From JASGMR01 sp963664675 (GTDB lineage Bacteria; Thermotogota; Thermotogae; Petrotogales; Kosmotogaceae): a stretch of DNA of 64,000 bases. The position numbers and the translations under genes were made by a program. Location: NCBI GenBank assembly GCA_963664675.2, contig CAXXLB010000009.1, positions 682,001-746,000 of the forward strand. The letters are read 5' to 3'. This document shows, piece by piece, positions 22,952 to 30,447 of this stretch. The notes beneath the pieces were generated by a model, which had not been told where the DNA came from, did no database searches, and saw only the letters and a program-made list of their open reading frames with translations. Every line of letters begins with the position of its first letter. Position 1 is the first letter of the stretch.

Positions 22952-25086
22952 TGAATCCTCTCCTTTTGTTCTTTCAACCATTTTAAAGCATTGTCAAAAT
23001 GATGATTTCTAATCAATAATTCCGTATCACCAGAATCAATCACCTCTCTTATAGCATTCATTGAGGCCTCATCACAAATTTCTTTTATGTCTGCTCCCGA
23101 AAGACCTTCCGCCGATGTCGCTAAATCTTGTATGCTAATATTGGGTTCCATCGGCCTATTCTTTGTATGGACTTCGAAGATACTGATTCTATCATCCTTA
23201 TCCGGCAGGGGAACCTCAATCAAAAGATCAAACCTTCCAGGTCTTAAAATGGCAGAATCTATCAATTCTATTCTGTTTGTGGCAGCAAGAATAAGAACTC
23301 CTTTCAATTCTTCAAGACCATCCAATTCTGTTAAAAATTGACTTATGACACGTTCTACAGATCTGGAATCATTTGATGCAACCCTTTTTGGGACAATGGA
23401 ATCGAATTCGTCGAAAAAAACTATGCATGGACTGGAAAGCCGGGCCTTCCTGAAGATTTCCCTTACACTTTTTTCCGATTCACCAAGATATTTTGACATT
23501 AACTCCGGCCCTTTAATGGAAATAAAATTCACATTACTCTCATTTGCAAGTGCTTTTGCTATCAATGTTTTGCCCGTTCCCGGAGGACCAAAAAGCAATA
23601 TTCCTTTAGGAATTGATACTCCCGCTTTTTTAAAATAATCCGGAAATTTCTGAGGCCATTCAACAACCTCTTCCAATCTCTTTTTTATAGATATCAAACC
23701 ACCAATGTCACTCCATTTAACCTGAGGTACCTCCACAAAAACTTCTCTTATTGCCGAGGGCTCTATCTCCTGAAAGGCATTCATAAAATCGGCCATTTTT
23801 ATTTCAATTCCTTCAAGTACTTCGTATGAGAGTTCACTGAGTTCGAAGTTTGCCGTGGTTATTAATCTCCGTAAAACCGTCATCGCAGCTTCTCTCGCAA
23901 GAGCCTCGAGATCAGCACCAACATATCCATGGGTAATTTCAGAAAGCTTTTTTAAATCTACATCACTGGACAGGGGCATTCCACGAGTATGTATCTGAAG
24001 TATTTCAAATCTTCCCTTTTGATTTGGAATACTTATCTCAATTTCTCTATCGAATCTTCCAGGTCTTCTCAAAGCCGGATCTATGGAATTAGGAATATTC
24101 GTCGCGCCAATTACAACTATTTCTCCACGGGACTTCAACCCGTCCATAAGACTTAAAAGTTGGGCGACCACTCTTCTTTCAACTTGCTTATCCCCACCTA
24201 CATCTTCGCGTTTAGGAGCGATGGCGTCTATTTCGTCAATAAAAATAATCGAAGGAGAATTGGCTTTCGCTTCTTCAAAAACCGAACGCAGTCTGCCTTC
24301 ACTCTCTCCATAATATTTTCCCATCACTTCCGGACCCGTGATGCTGATAAAAGCAGCAGAAGTCTCACTTGCCACAGCCCTGGCCATGAGAGTTTTTCCA
24401 CAGCCGGGCGGTCCATAGAGCAACACTCCCTTTGGAGGAGCAATTCCAAGCCTCACAAATAATTGAGGATACTTTAAAGGTATTTCGATCATTTCGCGAA
24501 CTCGTTCCAGTTCTTGTCCAAGTCCACCTATATCTTCATAAGATGTACTTTCACGACCAACCTTATTGTCTTTCACCTCTCTGATCACAATATGAGTACT
24601 TGGGGTGATCAATACAGGACCAACCGGCTGTGTTTCAACAACTGTAAAATCCTGTTTTCGAGTACCAAGAAGATTAGCTCTGAGGATATTCTCTTTCATA
24701 ACAGGCATCCCCGTGAAAAATGAACCTATGAATTTACCAAAATTTTTATAATTACCGGCAGAAATTAAACCAATTGGAGAAAGAATAACTTTATTCGCGA
24801 AATTAATATCAGCTTTAGAAATCCCCACTTTTTCTTCAAGAGAAACTCCTGAACTACTCCTCAACAAACCATCCATATGCACACAGGATTGTCCCCGTTC
24901 TTCGGGATACGATGGCATAAGCTTAGCTACAGCTCCTTTGACACCTTTAATCAGAACTATGTCTCCAAGTTCTACACCAATTTCTTCGAAAAGAGCCGGG
25001 TCTATTCTCACTATACCTCTACCCACATCGCGAACTCTCGCCTCTTTCACACGTAATTCAAGTGTCGGCGAAGTCAATTCCCTCAA
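22948..25086 (-). CDS. CDC48/VAT-type double AAA+ ATPase in the gvp operon
   Basis: A 712-residue ATPase with the full CDC48/p97/VAT plan. The N-domain double-psi-barrel (about 9-80, LRVKEARVRDVGRGIVRID) is followed by the rest of the substrate-binding N region, then D1 with GPPGCGKT at 225-232 and IIFIDEIDAIAPKR, and D2 with GPPGTGKT near 500 and IVFFDEFDSIVPKR. Both Walker A and B pairs and the arginine-finger regions (RRPGRFDREIEI, RPGRFDLLIEV) are intact. Such ATPases unfold or remodel protein complexes; they are universal in archaea and patchy in bacteria. The start is TTG, overlapping the gvpH stop (25086), or TTG 25077, better spaced from GGGAG. Its position between gvpH and gvpF suggests a role in gas-vesicle assembly or turnover. 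Confidence 0.92.
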   Translation of the reverse strand: MRELTSPTLELRVKEARVRDVGRGIVRIDPALFEEIGVELGDIVLIKGVKGAVAKLMPSYPEERGQSCVHMDGLLRSSSGVSLEEKVGISKADINFANKVILSPIGLISAGNYKNFGKFIGSFFTGMPVMKENILRANLLGTRKQDFTVVETQPVGPVLITPSTHIVIREVKDNKVGRESTSYEDIGGLGQELERVREMIEIPLKYPQLFVRLGIAPPKGVLLYGPPGCGKTLMARAVASETSAAFISITGPEVMGKYYGESEGRLRSVFEEAKANSPSIIFIDEIDAIAPKREDVGGDKQVERRVVAQLLSLMDGLKSRGEIVVIGATNIPNSIDPALRRPGRFDREIEISIPNQKGRFEILQIHTRGMPLSSDVDLKKLSEITHGYVGADLEALAREAAMTVLRRLITTANFELSELSYEVLEGIEIKMADFMNAFQEIEPSAIREVFVEVPQVKWSDIGGLISIKKRLEEVVEWPQKFPDYFKKAGVSIPKGILLFGPPGTGKTLIAKALANESNVNFISIKGPELMSKYLGESEKSVREIFRKARLSSPCIVFFDEFDSIVPKRVASNDSRSVERVISQFLTELDGLEELKGVLILAATNRIELIDSAILRPGRFDLLIEVPLPDKDDRISIFEVHTKNRPMEPNISIQDLATSAEGLSGADIKEICDEASMNAIREVIDSGDTELLIRNHHFDNALKWLKEQKERIQ

Positions 25087-25619
25087 CTCCCGGTGTTGAC
25101 AGATTTTTTTGTCAATAATATCTCGAAAATTCCATTTTTCAAATAAATTTTTTGTATCTTTTCGTCCACTTCGCAGGGAAGAAGAATCTCTTTTGTATAT
25201 TTTCGTTCAGCACTCACTGCATTTATATTTAAAATGTCACCTGATATTTCTATTTTCAATTCCTTTTCTGAAATGCCAGGCATTTCCGCTATAACTTTTA
25301 TGATTTTTTCTTCATCAAAAACATCTACAATTGGTTCTCTGTAATCCTCTACAACCGGCCCTTTTTCACTCTCTTTAACATTTCCAAAGGTTTCGAAAGT
25401 CGTCTTGCCTGCAAGATTTTTTATAGTGACTCCGTATACTACCTTTCCTTTGTCCCCTACTTTCCGTGTACCGGAAGTTTTGACGCCTTCTTCACCGAGC
25501 TTAGATGCAACATCCACTAAATTGCTAAAATTCTTGAGCAATCCCCCGAAGTTCACTTTACCAATTCCAAAATCAATTATCACATCTTTTTCAGATTTAT
25601 CTTCTTTTTCATTTTTCAT
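25083..25619 (-). CDS. gvpH: Hsp20/alpha-crystallin-like gas vesicle protein GvpH
   Basis: A 178-residue small heat-shock-type protein. The alpha-crystallin domain occupies about 95-175: EPIVDVFDEEKIIKVIAEMPG, ELKIEISGDILNINA and YLKNGIFEILLTKK, the last being the variant of the Hsp20 NGVL motif. The N-terminal half is glycine- and lysine-rich and unlike ordinary Hsp20. GvpH-type proteins occur in many gvp clusters and probably keep GvpA soluble. The ATG at 25619 lies inside the end of gvpN and is preceded by GGAGGT. The stop overlaps the ATPase start, so chaperone and ATPase are translated together. Confidence 0.85.
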   Translation of the reverse strand: MKNEKEDKSEKDVIIDFGIGKVNFGGLLKNFSNLVDVASKLGEEGVKTSGTRKVGDKGKVVYGVTIKNLAGKTTFETFGNVKESEKGPVVEDYREPIVDVFDEEKIIKVIAEMPGISEKELKIEISGDILNINAVSAERKYTKEILLPCEVDEKIQKIYLKNGIFEILLTKKSVNTGS

Positions 25620-26523
25620 CACTGTCTACCTCCACAGGTGAGCATATCTTGTCAATACTGTCAGAAATCATTTCTTTCATATCAGCATGTTTACTTTTGG
25701 GTATTTCCGAAAATAATATGTCCAGACAAATATTTCTGAACAAGCTACGCTCTATTTTTTTCATGCCACCTTTCGCCTTCACCATAGAGGCAATCATTAT
25801 TGCCGCTCTCACACTTGGTACGGAATTATTTCTAGAATCCTCTCTTACTTTGCGGACGATCTCAACTATCTCTTCACAGTCCTCCCAATTCATTCCGGAT
25901 CTACCCTGACAGATAGCTACTTCGGTTTCTCTGTCAAAATGATTGAGCTTTATTGTTATCATTCTGTCCCTCAAGGCATCCTGAGCCATATAGACTCCAG
26001 CATATTCTTTGGGATTTGATGTAAAAATTGTTCTGAAGTCTTTATGAACTTTAAGGTAAGATTCTCCACCTGCAGTGAGGTACAGTATTCCTTCTTCAAG
26101 AACAGAAAGCAGAACATTGTTTGCCTCGGGTCTGGAACGTGTAAATTCATCGTATATTAAAGTATATCCATTTCTACAGGCTAATGTAAGTGGATTGTCT
26201 GTCCATTGTGTTGTAACATTCTCATCTGTTTTAACCACAGACCTGATGAAATTATCTTTAACATATTTCTTTCTGAACCCTTTCATTTCGCCAATCAGAT
26301 CAGAACTATTGAAGAGATGATCACCGGTCATCATAACTGCCGGGCGCTTTAATTGGGCTGCAATATGAAAAGCAAGGGTTGTCTTGCCTACCCCTGCAGG
26401 GCCACTCAAATTGAGCGGAAAACCTGCGGCTATATAATCAAGCGAACGATCAATAAGCGTTTTCAAAAATGGAGTAACGACAAAGCCTTTGCTAGGTATA
26501 AGATTCACGACGTAAGCATTCAT
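25609..26523 (-). CDS. gvpN: Gas vesicle AAA ATPase GvpN
   Basis: A 304-residue MoxR-type AAA ATPase of the GvpN family: Walker A SGPAGVGKTTLAF, the GvpN-typical TGDHLFNSSDLIGE, then TDNPLTLACRNGYTLIYDEFTRS with Walker B. GvpN promotes elongation of vesicles and uses ATP. I start at ATG 26523, 6-7 bases after GGGAGG; the upstream in-frame ATG at 26544 gives a non-family extension that overlaps the previous gene. The 3' end overlaps gvpH. It follows three coiled-coil genes after gvpA, the same order as gvpA-gvpC-gvpN in cyanobacteria. Confidence 0.93.
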   Translation of the reverse strand: MNAYVVNLIPSKGFVVTPFLKTLIDRSLDYIAAGFPLNLSGPAGVGKTTLAFHIAAQLKRPAVMMTGDHLFNSSDLIGEMKGFRKKYVKDNFIRSVVKTDENVTTQWTDNPLTLACRNGYTLIYDEFTRSRPEANNVLLSVLEEGILYLTAGGESYLKVHKDFRTIFTSNPKEYAGVYMAQDALRDRMITIKLNHFDRETEVAICQGRSGMNWEDCEEIVEIVRKVREDSRNNSVPSVRAAIMIASMVKAKGGMKKIERSLFRNICLDILFSEIPKSKHADMKEMISDSIDKICSPVEVDSDEK

Positions 26524-26540
26524 ACTCTTCCTCCCGGATA

Positions 26541-26927
26541 TCAATACTCAAAATCATTATTAGCGGTTAAAGTCTTCTTTTCTCTTTTTTTGGATTCAGA
26601 ATTACAATGTCGATTTTCCTCCTGAAGTTCTCTTCTTATTTTCATCAGTGCTTTATTTCTACGAATTTGATGAGCAATTTTTCCTCTGAGCTGAAGCAAA
26701 CGTCCCTGAGATCTTTCTACCTTTTCATAAAAGCTCCTTAACTTCTGCTTTTCTTTTTGCACAAGCAATTTATCTTCTCTATTCAATGTCTCATCTGAAA
26801 GCAAAGCTTCTACTGATTCATCGCTACTCAAAGAATTATGTGTCCTCATTTTCCTGGTAGTATAAATCTTATGTACACTAACTATATCTCGCATCGTTCT
26901 CACATGCTTAAGTGATTCACTCTTCAT
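26541..26927 (-). CDS. Small basic coiled-coil protein in the gvp operon
   Basis: A 128-residue protein of unknown family. It is strongly basic, with a heptad-like helix over about 48-112 (LLVQKEKQKLRSFYEKVERS and RGKIAHQIRRNKALMKIRRE). The N-terminus (KHVRTMRDIVSVHKIYTTRK) is also rich in lysine and arginine. The gene starts at the base after the stop of the long coiled-coil gene and ends 17 bases before gvpN, so it is certainly in the gvp operon. Its place between gvpA and gvpN is that of gvpC in other clusters. A wall-binding or scaffolding role is possible but not shown. Confidence 0.75.
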   Translation of the reverse strand: MKSESLKHVRTMRDIVSVHKIYTTRKMRTHNSLSSDESVEALLSDETLNREDKLLVQKEKQKLRSFYEKVERSQGRLLQLRGKIAHQIRRNKALMKIRRELQEENRHCNSESKKREKKTLTANNDFEY

Positions 26928-28010
26928 CTAATCAGCTTCTTCTGATGGAAAATACAGCTTGTCGTATTTAGTGACTTTTCCATCGTTGACCAATCGATTC
27001 ACCGGACGACCGAGAACGACCGTCGCTACATCAAATATTTTTGCAAGATCGGTAAGTGAAATTCCATCGGAATGTTTTTTTATTTCGTTCATAAGTTGTT
27101 CAGTTAAATCAGGCTCAGTTTTCGATTCGACAGTTTTTTCTTCGGGTGGTTCCAATTTCTCTTTTCCACCTTTAGAAACATCTTCAGAAGTTCCGGTATC
27201 CTTATTCGTAGTTTCTTTAATTATTTCCCGTTCCTTTTCCGACTTCTTTCCTTCTTTTTCTGAAGGAGCATCCGAAGTTTTTTCCTGCCTTTCCCCAGCT
27301 TGTTTATGTAAATCGCTCCAGGCATTTTTGGCTTCGTTTAATTCATTTCTAAACTTTTCTCTCTCTTTTTTTGAGTTTTCGCGTAATTTTCCGGCCTCTT
27401 CCCTGATTTTTTGAACTTCTTTTTTGCTATCGGCAATGCTTGCTGATAGATCATTATGAAGAGATTCAACGGTTTCAGAACGTTCTTCGCGAAATTCTTT
27501 CCTCATTTCATTGACCTGTCTGGAAAGCTCTTCCACTTCATGAAAAATTTCTTCGGAACTATTTTTGAGAAAAGCCCTCAATTCGTCCTCTTCTTTTTTT
27601 CGTGTTTCATTAAATCCTTTTCGGGTTTCATTAAACCCTTTGAGAAGTTCTTTTGTCTCCTCTCTCAATGCATTTTCTACATCCTGAAGTTCCTTTCTTC
27701 CTTTTTTTAATTCGTCTCTTTGCAACTTTCCATAATTTTTTCTTTCATTAGAAGTATCGATTATGAATTTTTTTACGTCATCGATCAACTTTTTCGTTTC
27801 CTCTTTTCTAATATTTTCGGATTTTTTCAAGTCTTCAATAAGTTTTTCAGTACCTCTCTTTCTTTCCTCTCTTAATTCGTTTAACATCTTCGAATTGTCA
27901 CTCAGGCTCTGAAACGTTTCTGCTTTCAACGCATCCAATTCTTTCTTACGTTTGTCCTTTGAATCGGATATCTTTTCAGCTAGGTTCTTGACCTTCTGTC
28001 CAAATTCCAT
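26928..28010 (-). CDS. Long coiled-coil protein with C-terminal winged helix, candidate GvpC analogue
   Basis: A 360-residue, highly charged protein. Residues 1-240 are almost continuous helix with internal repetition, for example TEKLIEDLKK at 54 and TKKLIDDVKK at 72 (18 residues apart) and GFNETRK twice in tandem at 125-138. Residues 240-300 are an acidic/lysine-rich, proline-containing linker. Residues 301-356 look like a winged helix (LTEQLMNEIKKHSDGISLTD, then GRPVNRLVNDGKVTKYDKLY). Haloarchaeal GvpC has a similar plan of helical repeats, charged linker and small C-terminal domain, and this gene occupies the gvpC position. I see no sequence identity to GvpC, so this is an analogy. The ATG follows GGAGG. 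Confidence 0.75.
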   Translation of the reverse strand: MEFGQKVKNLAEKISDSKDKRKKELDALKAETFQSLSDNSKMLNELREERKRGTEKLIEDLKKSENIRKEETKKLIDDVKKFIIDTSNERKNYGKLQRDELKKGRKELQDVENALREETKELLKGFNETRKGFNETRKKEEDELRAFLKNSSEEIFHEVEELSRQVNEMRKEFREERSETVESLHNDLSASIADSKKEVQKIREEAGKLRENSKKEREKFRNELNEAKNAWSDLHKQAGERQEKTSDAPSEKEGKKSEKEREIIKETTNKDTGTSEDVSKGGKEKLEPPEEKTVESKTEPDLTEQLMNEIKKHSDGISLTDLAKIFDVATVVLGRPVNRLVNDGKVTKYDKLYFPSEEAD

Positions 28011-28012
28011 TG

Positions 28013-28699
28013 TTAAACCTCCTTCTTTTTATGAATACGTGCTTCACAGCTCGAAAATCTCTCATTCCTTAACCTCGACAAGAACCTGTTAACTTCTTCT
28101 TTTCTAAGTTTTTTCTCGCTTTTCCTTTTTGCGGACAGCTCTGTCCCTTTAAGTCGTCGAATATCTTCAATCTTGAGCTCCTTCCCTCTTTCAATCAGTA
28201 ATTTCAACCTTCGATTCAATTCACTTTGTTCCCTTTTATAAATGAGAATTCTTTCCTGGAATCCCCGAAGTCTCTGGAGGAGCAATTCACTTTTATCGTT
28301 ACATGTTATTTTAAAGGTCTCCACCAAATCCTTGAAATCTTCACCGATTTTGAGCGCAGAAAGCTGATCATTAATTTCATTGATAAATTTCTTTTGGCTC
28401 GAAAGATACTCTTTCACCGCACTCATCACAGAGCTACGCTCTTTGGAAAGGTATTCTTCTGCAACAGACAAACTTGACAATACCTTATGCATTTCTGCTC
28501 TGAAATCTTTATGCCTAATAGAACAGTTTTTTGCAAGTAACGCTTCAAGTTCCTTTTCCAAATGCTCTCTCTCTTTTTCGAACACTTTGAAGTTCTCGTC
28601 TGATTCCAGCGCTACACTATAAAAACCATCAACAAATGATTCAATAAGATCAACTCTTTTCTCATACATAGTCAGCAGACCTACAATAGCGTTCTCCAT
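28013..28699 (-). CDS. Coiled-coil protein downstream of gvpA
   Basis: A 228-residue, mostly helical protein. An N-terminal amphipathic segment (ENAIVGLLTMYEKRVDLIES) is followed by long charged helices (FEKEREHLEKELEALLAK, YKREQSELNRRLKLLIERGK) and a basic tail. No family is recognised. I start at ATG 28699, spaced about ten bases from GGGAG; ATG 28708 is too close to that site. It is the first gene after the gvpA attenuator and two bases before the longer coiled-coil gene. With its two downstream neighbours it forms a trio in the gvpC position. A structural role on the vesicle surface is an inference. Confidence 0.75.
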   Translation of the reverse strand: MENAIVGLLTMYEKRVDLIESFVDGFYSVALESDENFKVFEKEREHLEKELEALLAKNCSIRHKDFRAEMHKVLSSLSVAEEYLSKERSSVMSAVKEYLSSQKKFINEINDQLSALKIGEDFKDLVETFKITCNDKSELLLQRLRGFQERILIYKREQSELNRRLKLLIERGKELKIEDIRRLKGTELSAKRKSEKKLRKEEVNRFLSRLRNERFSSCEARIHKKKEV

Positions 28700-28805
28700 A
28701 ATTATCATCTCTCCCTAGAAATGCTGCAACTAGCATAAAAAATCCTCAAAAACATACAATAAAACGTACAAAAAGAAATGAACAAAAATCAAAAAGGAAT
28801 AATTT

Positions 28806-28847
28806 AAGAGACCCTTTGGTAAAATACGCTTTAAATAAGGGTATCTT
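28806..28847 (-). terminator. Attenuator hairpin after gvpA
   Basis: On the minus strand AAGATACCCTT and AAGGGTCTCTT form an 11-bp stem with one mismatch and a 20-base loop, about 20 bases after the gvpA stop. A T-rich stretch (CCTTTTTGATTTTTG) follows after ten bases. Such a leaky stop between gvpA and the accessory genes would make the major shell protein far more abundant than the rest, as the vesicle structure requires. Confidence 0.5.
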
Positions 28848-28867
28848 AGCAAAGATCTCAAATTTTG

Positions 28868-29077
28868 CTACGCTTCGAGCGGAGCAGTAAGACCTATCGC
28901 CTCAGCGTATTTAAGATATGTCTCTACGCCAGCCAATACTACTCTTGCTTCAATAGCCAGGATTTCCAAACCCAGCAAAGAGACTCTCACCCACAAATCC
29001 AGAACTAATCCTTTGTCCAGTATTCGGTCAAGAACCTCCGCAAGACCTGATGAAGACATCGATGTTTGTACTGCCAT
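28868..29077 (-). CDS. gvpA: Major gas vesicle shell protein GvpA
   Basis: A 69-residue GvpA with the highly conserved core: LAEVLDRILDKGLVLDLWV, RVSLLGLEILAIEARVV and GVETYLKYAEAIGL. GvpA polymerises into the amphipathic ribs that form the gas-filled shell. It is read from ATG 29077 behind AAAGGAGGTG; a GTG directly upstream is in frame. It is the first gene of the operon and is followed by an attenuator-like hairpin. It is clearly distinct from the two GvpA-family fusion proteins downstream, which lack the TYLKYAEA tail. Confidence 0.96.
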   Translation of the reverse strand: MAVQTSMSSSGLAEVLDRILDKGLVLDLWVRVSLLGLEILAIEARVVLAGVETYLKYAEAIGLTAPLEA

Positions 29078-29447
29078 CACTATTCACCTCCTTTTTGTGT
29101 AAAATGGTATTTGGAGCATTCGATTCATTTCGATATTGTACGTCTGCCGACTCAACAACCCTTGGTTACTATTTCCTGAATCATTCCTTTTCTAGCTTTT
29201 AAATAAATCGTCCTTTCCAGGAAAATCCGCATCTGAAAATTACATGCGACACTTTTTACTTCTTTTCTTAAAAGCTTTAGAGATGAGATTTTCTCAATGC
29301 CTCTTGCTTTAACAATTACAAAAGCTGCTTAATTTTCAAATTCTATATTTAATACTTATAATTTTTCATTGAATAGTCTGTTAAATTATATCATAGTTAT
29401 TATAAATATTAAAGTAAACGGATTTCGTTTTCTTTTTATTTACCAAC
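29078..29447 (-). promoter_or_regulatory. Leader and presumed promoter region of the gvp operon
   Basis: A 370-base non-coding region upstream of gvpA that must hold the operon promoter. I see a short perfect palindrome, TTTCC-A-GGAAA, around 29216-29226 and a TTGAGA followed 17 bases later by CTTTTA on the minus strand near 29300, a weak promoter match. No reading frame is supported. The right activase repeat begins at 29448, so this is also the right-hand end of DNA unique to the gvp segment. Confidence 0.4.
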
Positions 29448-29905
29448 GAATATAAATGATTAAATATAAATAATTTAAAAATACTTCCCTTTTTACCAAA
29501 ATGTGAAAGAAAAGAAATTCTGCTATAGTAATAAAAGCAGGTGAAGGAATATGACTGGTACGGTATTCAACATACAAAAATTTTCCATACATGATGGGCC
29601 CGGAATAAGGACAACAGTTTTTTTAAAGGGGTGTCCCCTGAACTGTTCGTGGTGTCATAATCCCGAAGGTATTCATCCCGAAAAACAAATAATATGGAAT
29701 AAAAAAAGCTGCATACATTGTCTCAAATGCATAGAGAACTGCAAAAAAAATGCCATTCAAAAATGTGAAGAAAACATCATCACCGACCCGAAGAGGTGCA
29801 TAAAATGCGGAAATTGTATTTCTGTCTGTCCGGTGAATGCCAGAAGCTTTACGGGAAATAAAATGAATTCGGACGAACTCTATGAAATATTGAAAAAGGA
29901 CAGAG
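29448..29905 (+). repeat. Right direct repeat: intact activase 5' region
   Basis: This is the 458-base partner of 17687-18133, in the same orientation. Here the sequence continues without break into the full activase gene, so this junction keeps the gene whole while the left copy is cut. The distance between repeat starts is 11,761 bases, which would be the size of a circle released by recombination between them. Confidence 0.93.
29521..29550 (+). promoter_or_regulatory. Extended -10-like element and ribosome site before the activase
   Basis: TGCTATAGT resembles an extended -10 (TGnTATAAT), and GGTGAAGG, 3-4 bases before the ATG, is the ribosome site. CTGCT and AGCAG flank the -10 as a short inverted repeat. 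No good -35 is seen. The same block is duplicated before the truncated copy at 17763-17793. Confidence 0.4.
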
Positions 29906-30444
29906 TATTCTATGATGAATCATCCGGAGGAGTGACATTTTCCGGTGGCGAACCTCTGTTACAGAGCGAGTTCATTTCGGAAGTTTCAGAAAAGCTCAGA
30001 AATGACGATATAAGCATCGCTATCGACACTTCGGGTTATGTGTCGTTCGAAAAATTCGAGCTCGTCGATCCGTTCACGAATATTTATCTGTTCGATCTTA
30101 AAACTATGAGTGAAAAGGATCACATAAAATATACGGGGGTTTCAAACAAACTCATAATCGAAAACCTGAGAAAACTTTCAGGTAAAGGAACGCTGATCAT
30201 AATAAGAATACCGCTTGTAAAGGGAATAAATGACAGTTATAATAATTCCAGACAGACTGCGGACCTGATGAACGAACTGAATATAAAAAGAATCAACTTG
30301 TTACCGTACCACACATTTGGAAAAGATAAATACTACAGCATGAGTAAAATTCCCATACTATTTGAACCGCCGGAAGATGAAGTCTTGAACGAACTGATAA
30401 AAATATATGAAGAGAGAAGCATAGAAGTCAGGATAGGAGGATGA
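29551..30444 (+). CDS. Glycyl-radical enzyme activase (HypD-activating radical SAM protein)
   Basis: A 297-residue activase of the PflA-like group. It has the HDGPGIRTTVFLKGCPLNCS segment with the radical-SAM CxxxCxxC cluster, then a ferredoxin-like insert with two four-Cys groups (CIHCLKCIENC and CIKCGNCISVCPV) for auxiliary clusters. The SAM-binding SGGEP and the barrel up to RIPLVKGIND follow. It abstracts a hydrogen from the conserved Gly of its partner enzyme to form the glycyl radical. The partner gene starts four bases downstream. The enzyme is oxygen-sensitive, so the host is anaerobic. Its 5' third is duplicated at 17687-18133. Confidence 0.93.
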   Translation: MTGTVFNIQKFSIHDGPGIRTTVFLKGCPLNCSWCHNPEGIHPEKQIIWNKKSCIHCLKCIENCKKNAIQKCEENIITDPKRCIKCGNCISVCPVNARSFTGNKMNSDELYEILKKDRVFYDESSGGVTFSGGEPLLQSEFISEVSEKLRNDDISIAIDTSGYVSFEKFELVDPFTNIYLFDLKTMSEKDHIKYTGVSNKLIIENLRKLSGKGTLIIIRIPLVKGINDSYNNSRQTADLMNELNIKRINLLPYHTFGKDKYYSMSKIPILFEPPEDEVLNELIKIYEERSIEVRIGG

Positions 30445-30447
30445 ATC

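Noticed and set aside
20296..29149. A 14-base match (TTGTACGTCTGCCG) between the gvpL repeat region and the gvpA leader at 29136-29149
   Set aside because: A match of this length is expected by chance several times in a 64-kb window, and the flanking bases do not align.
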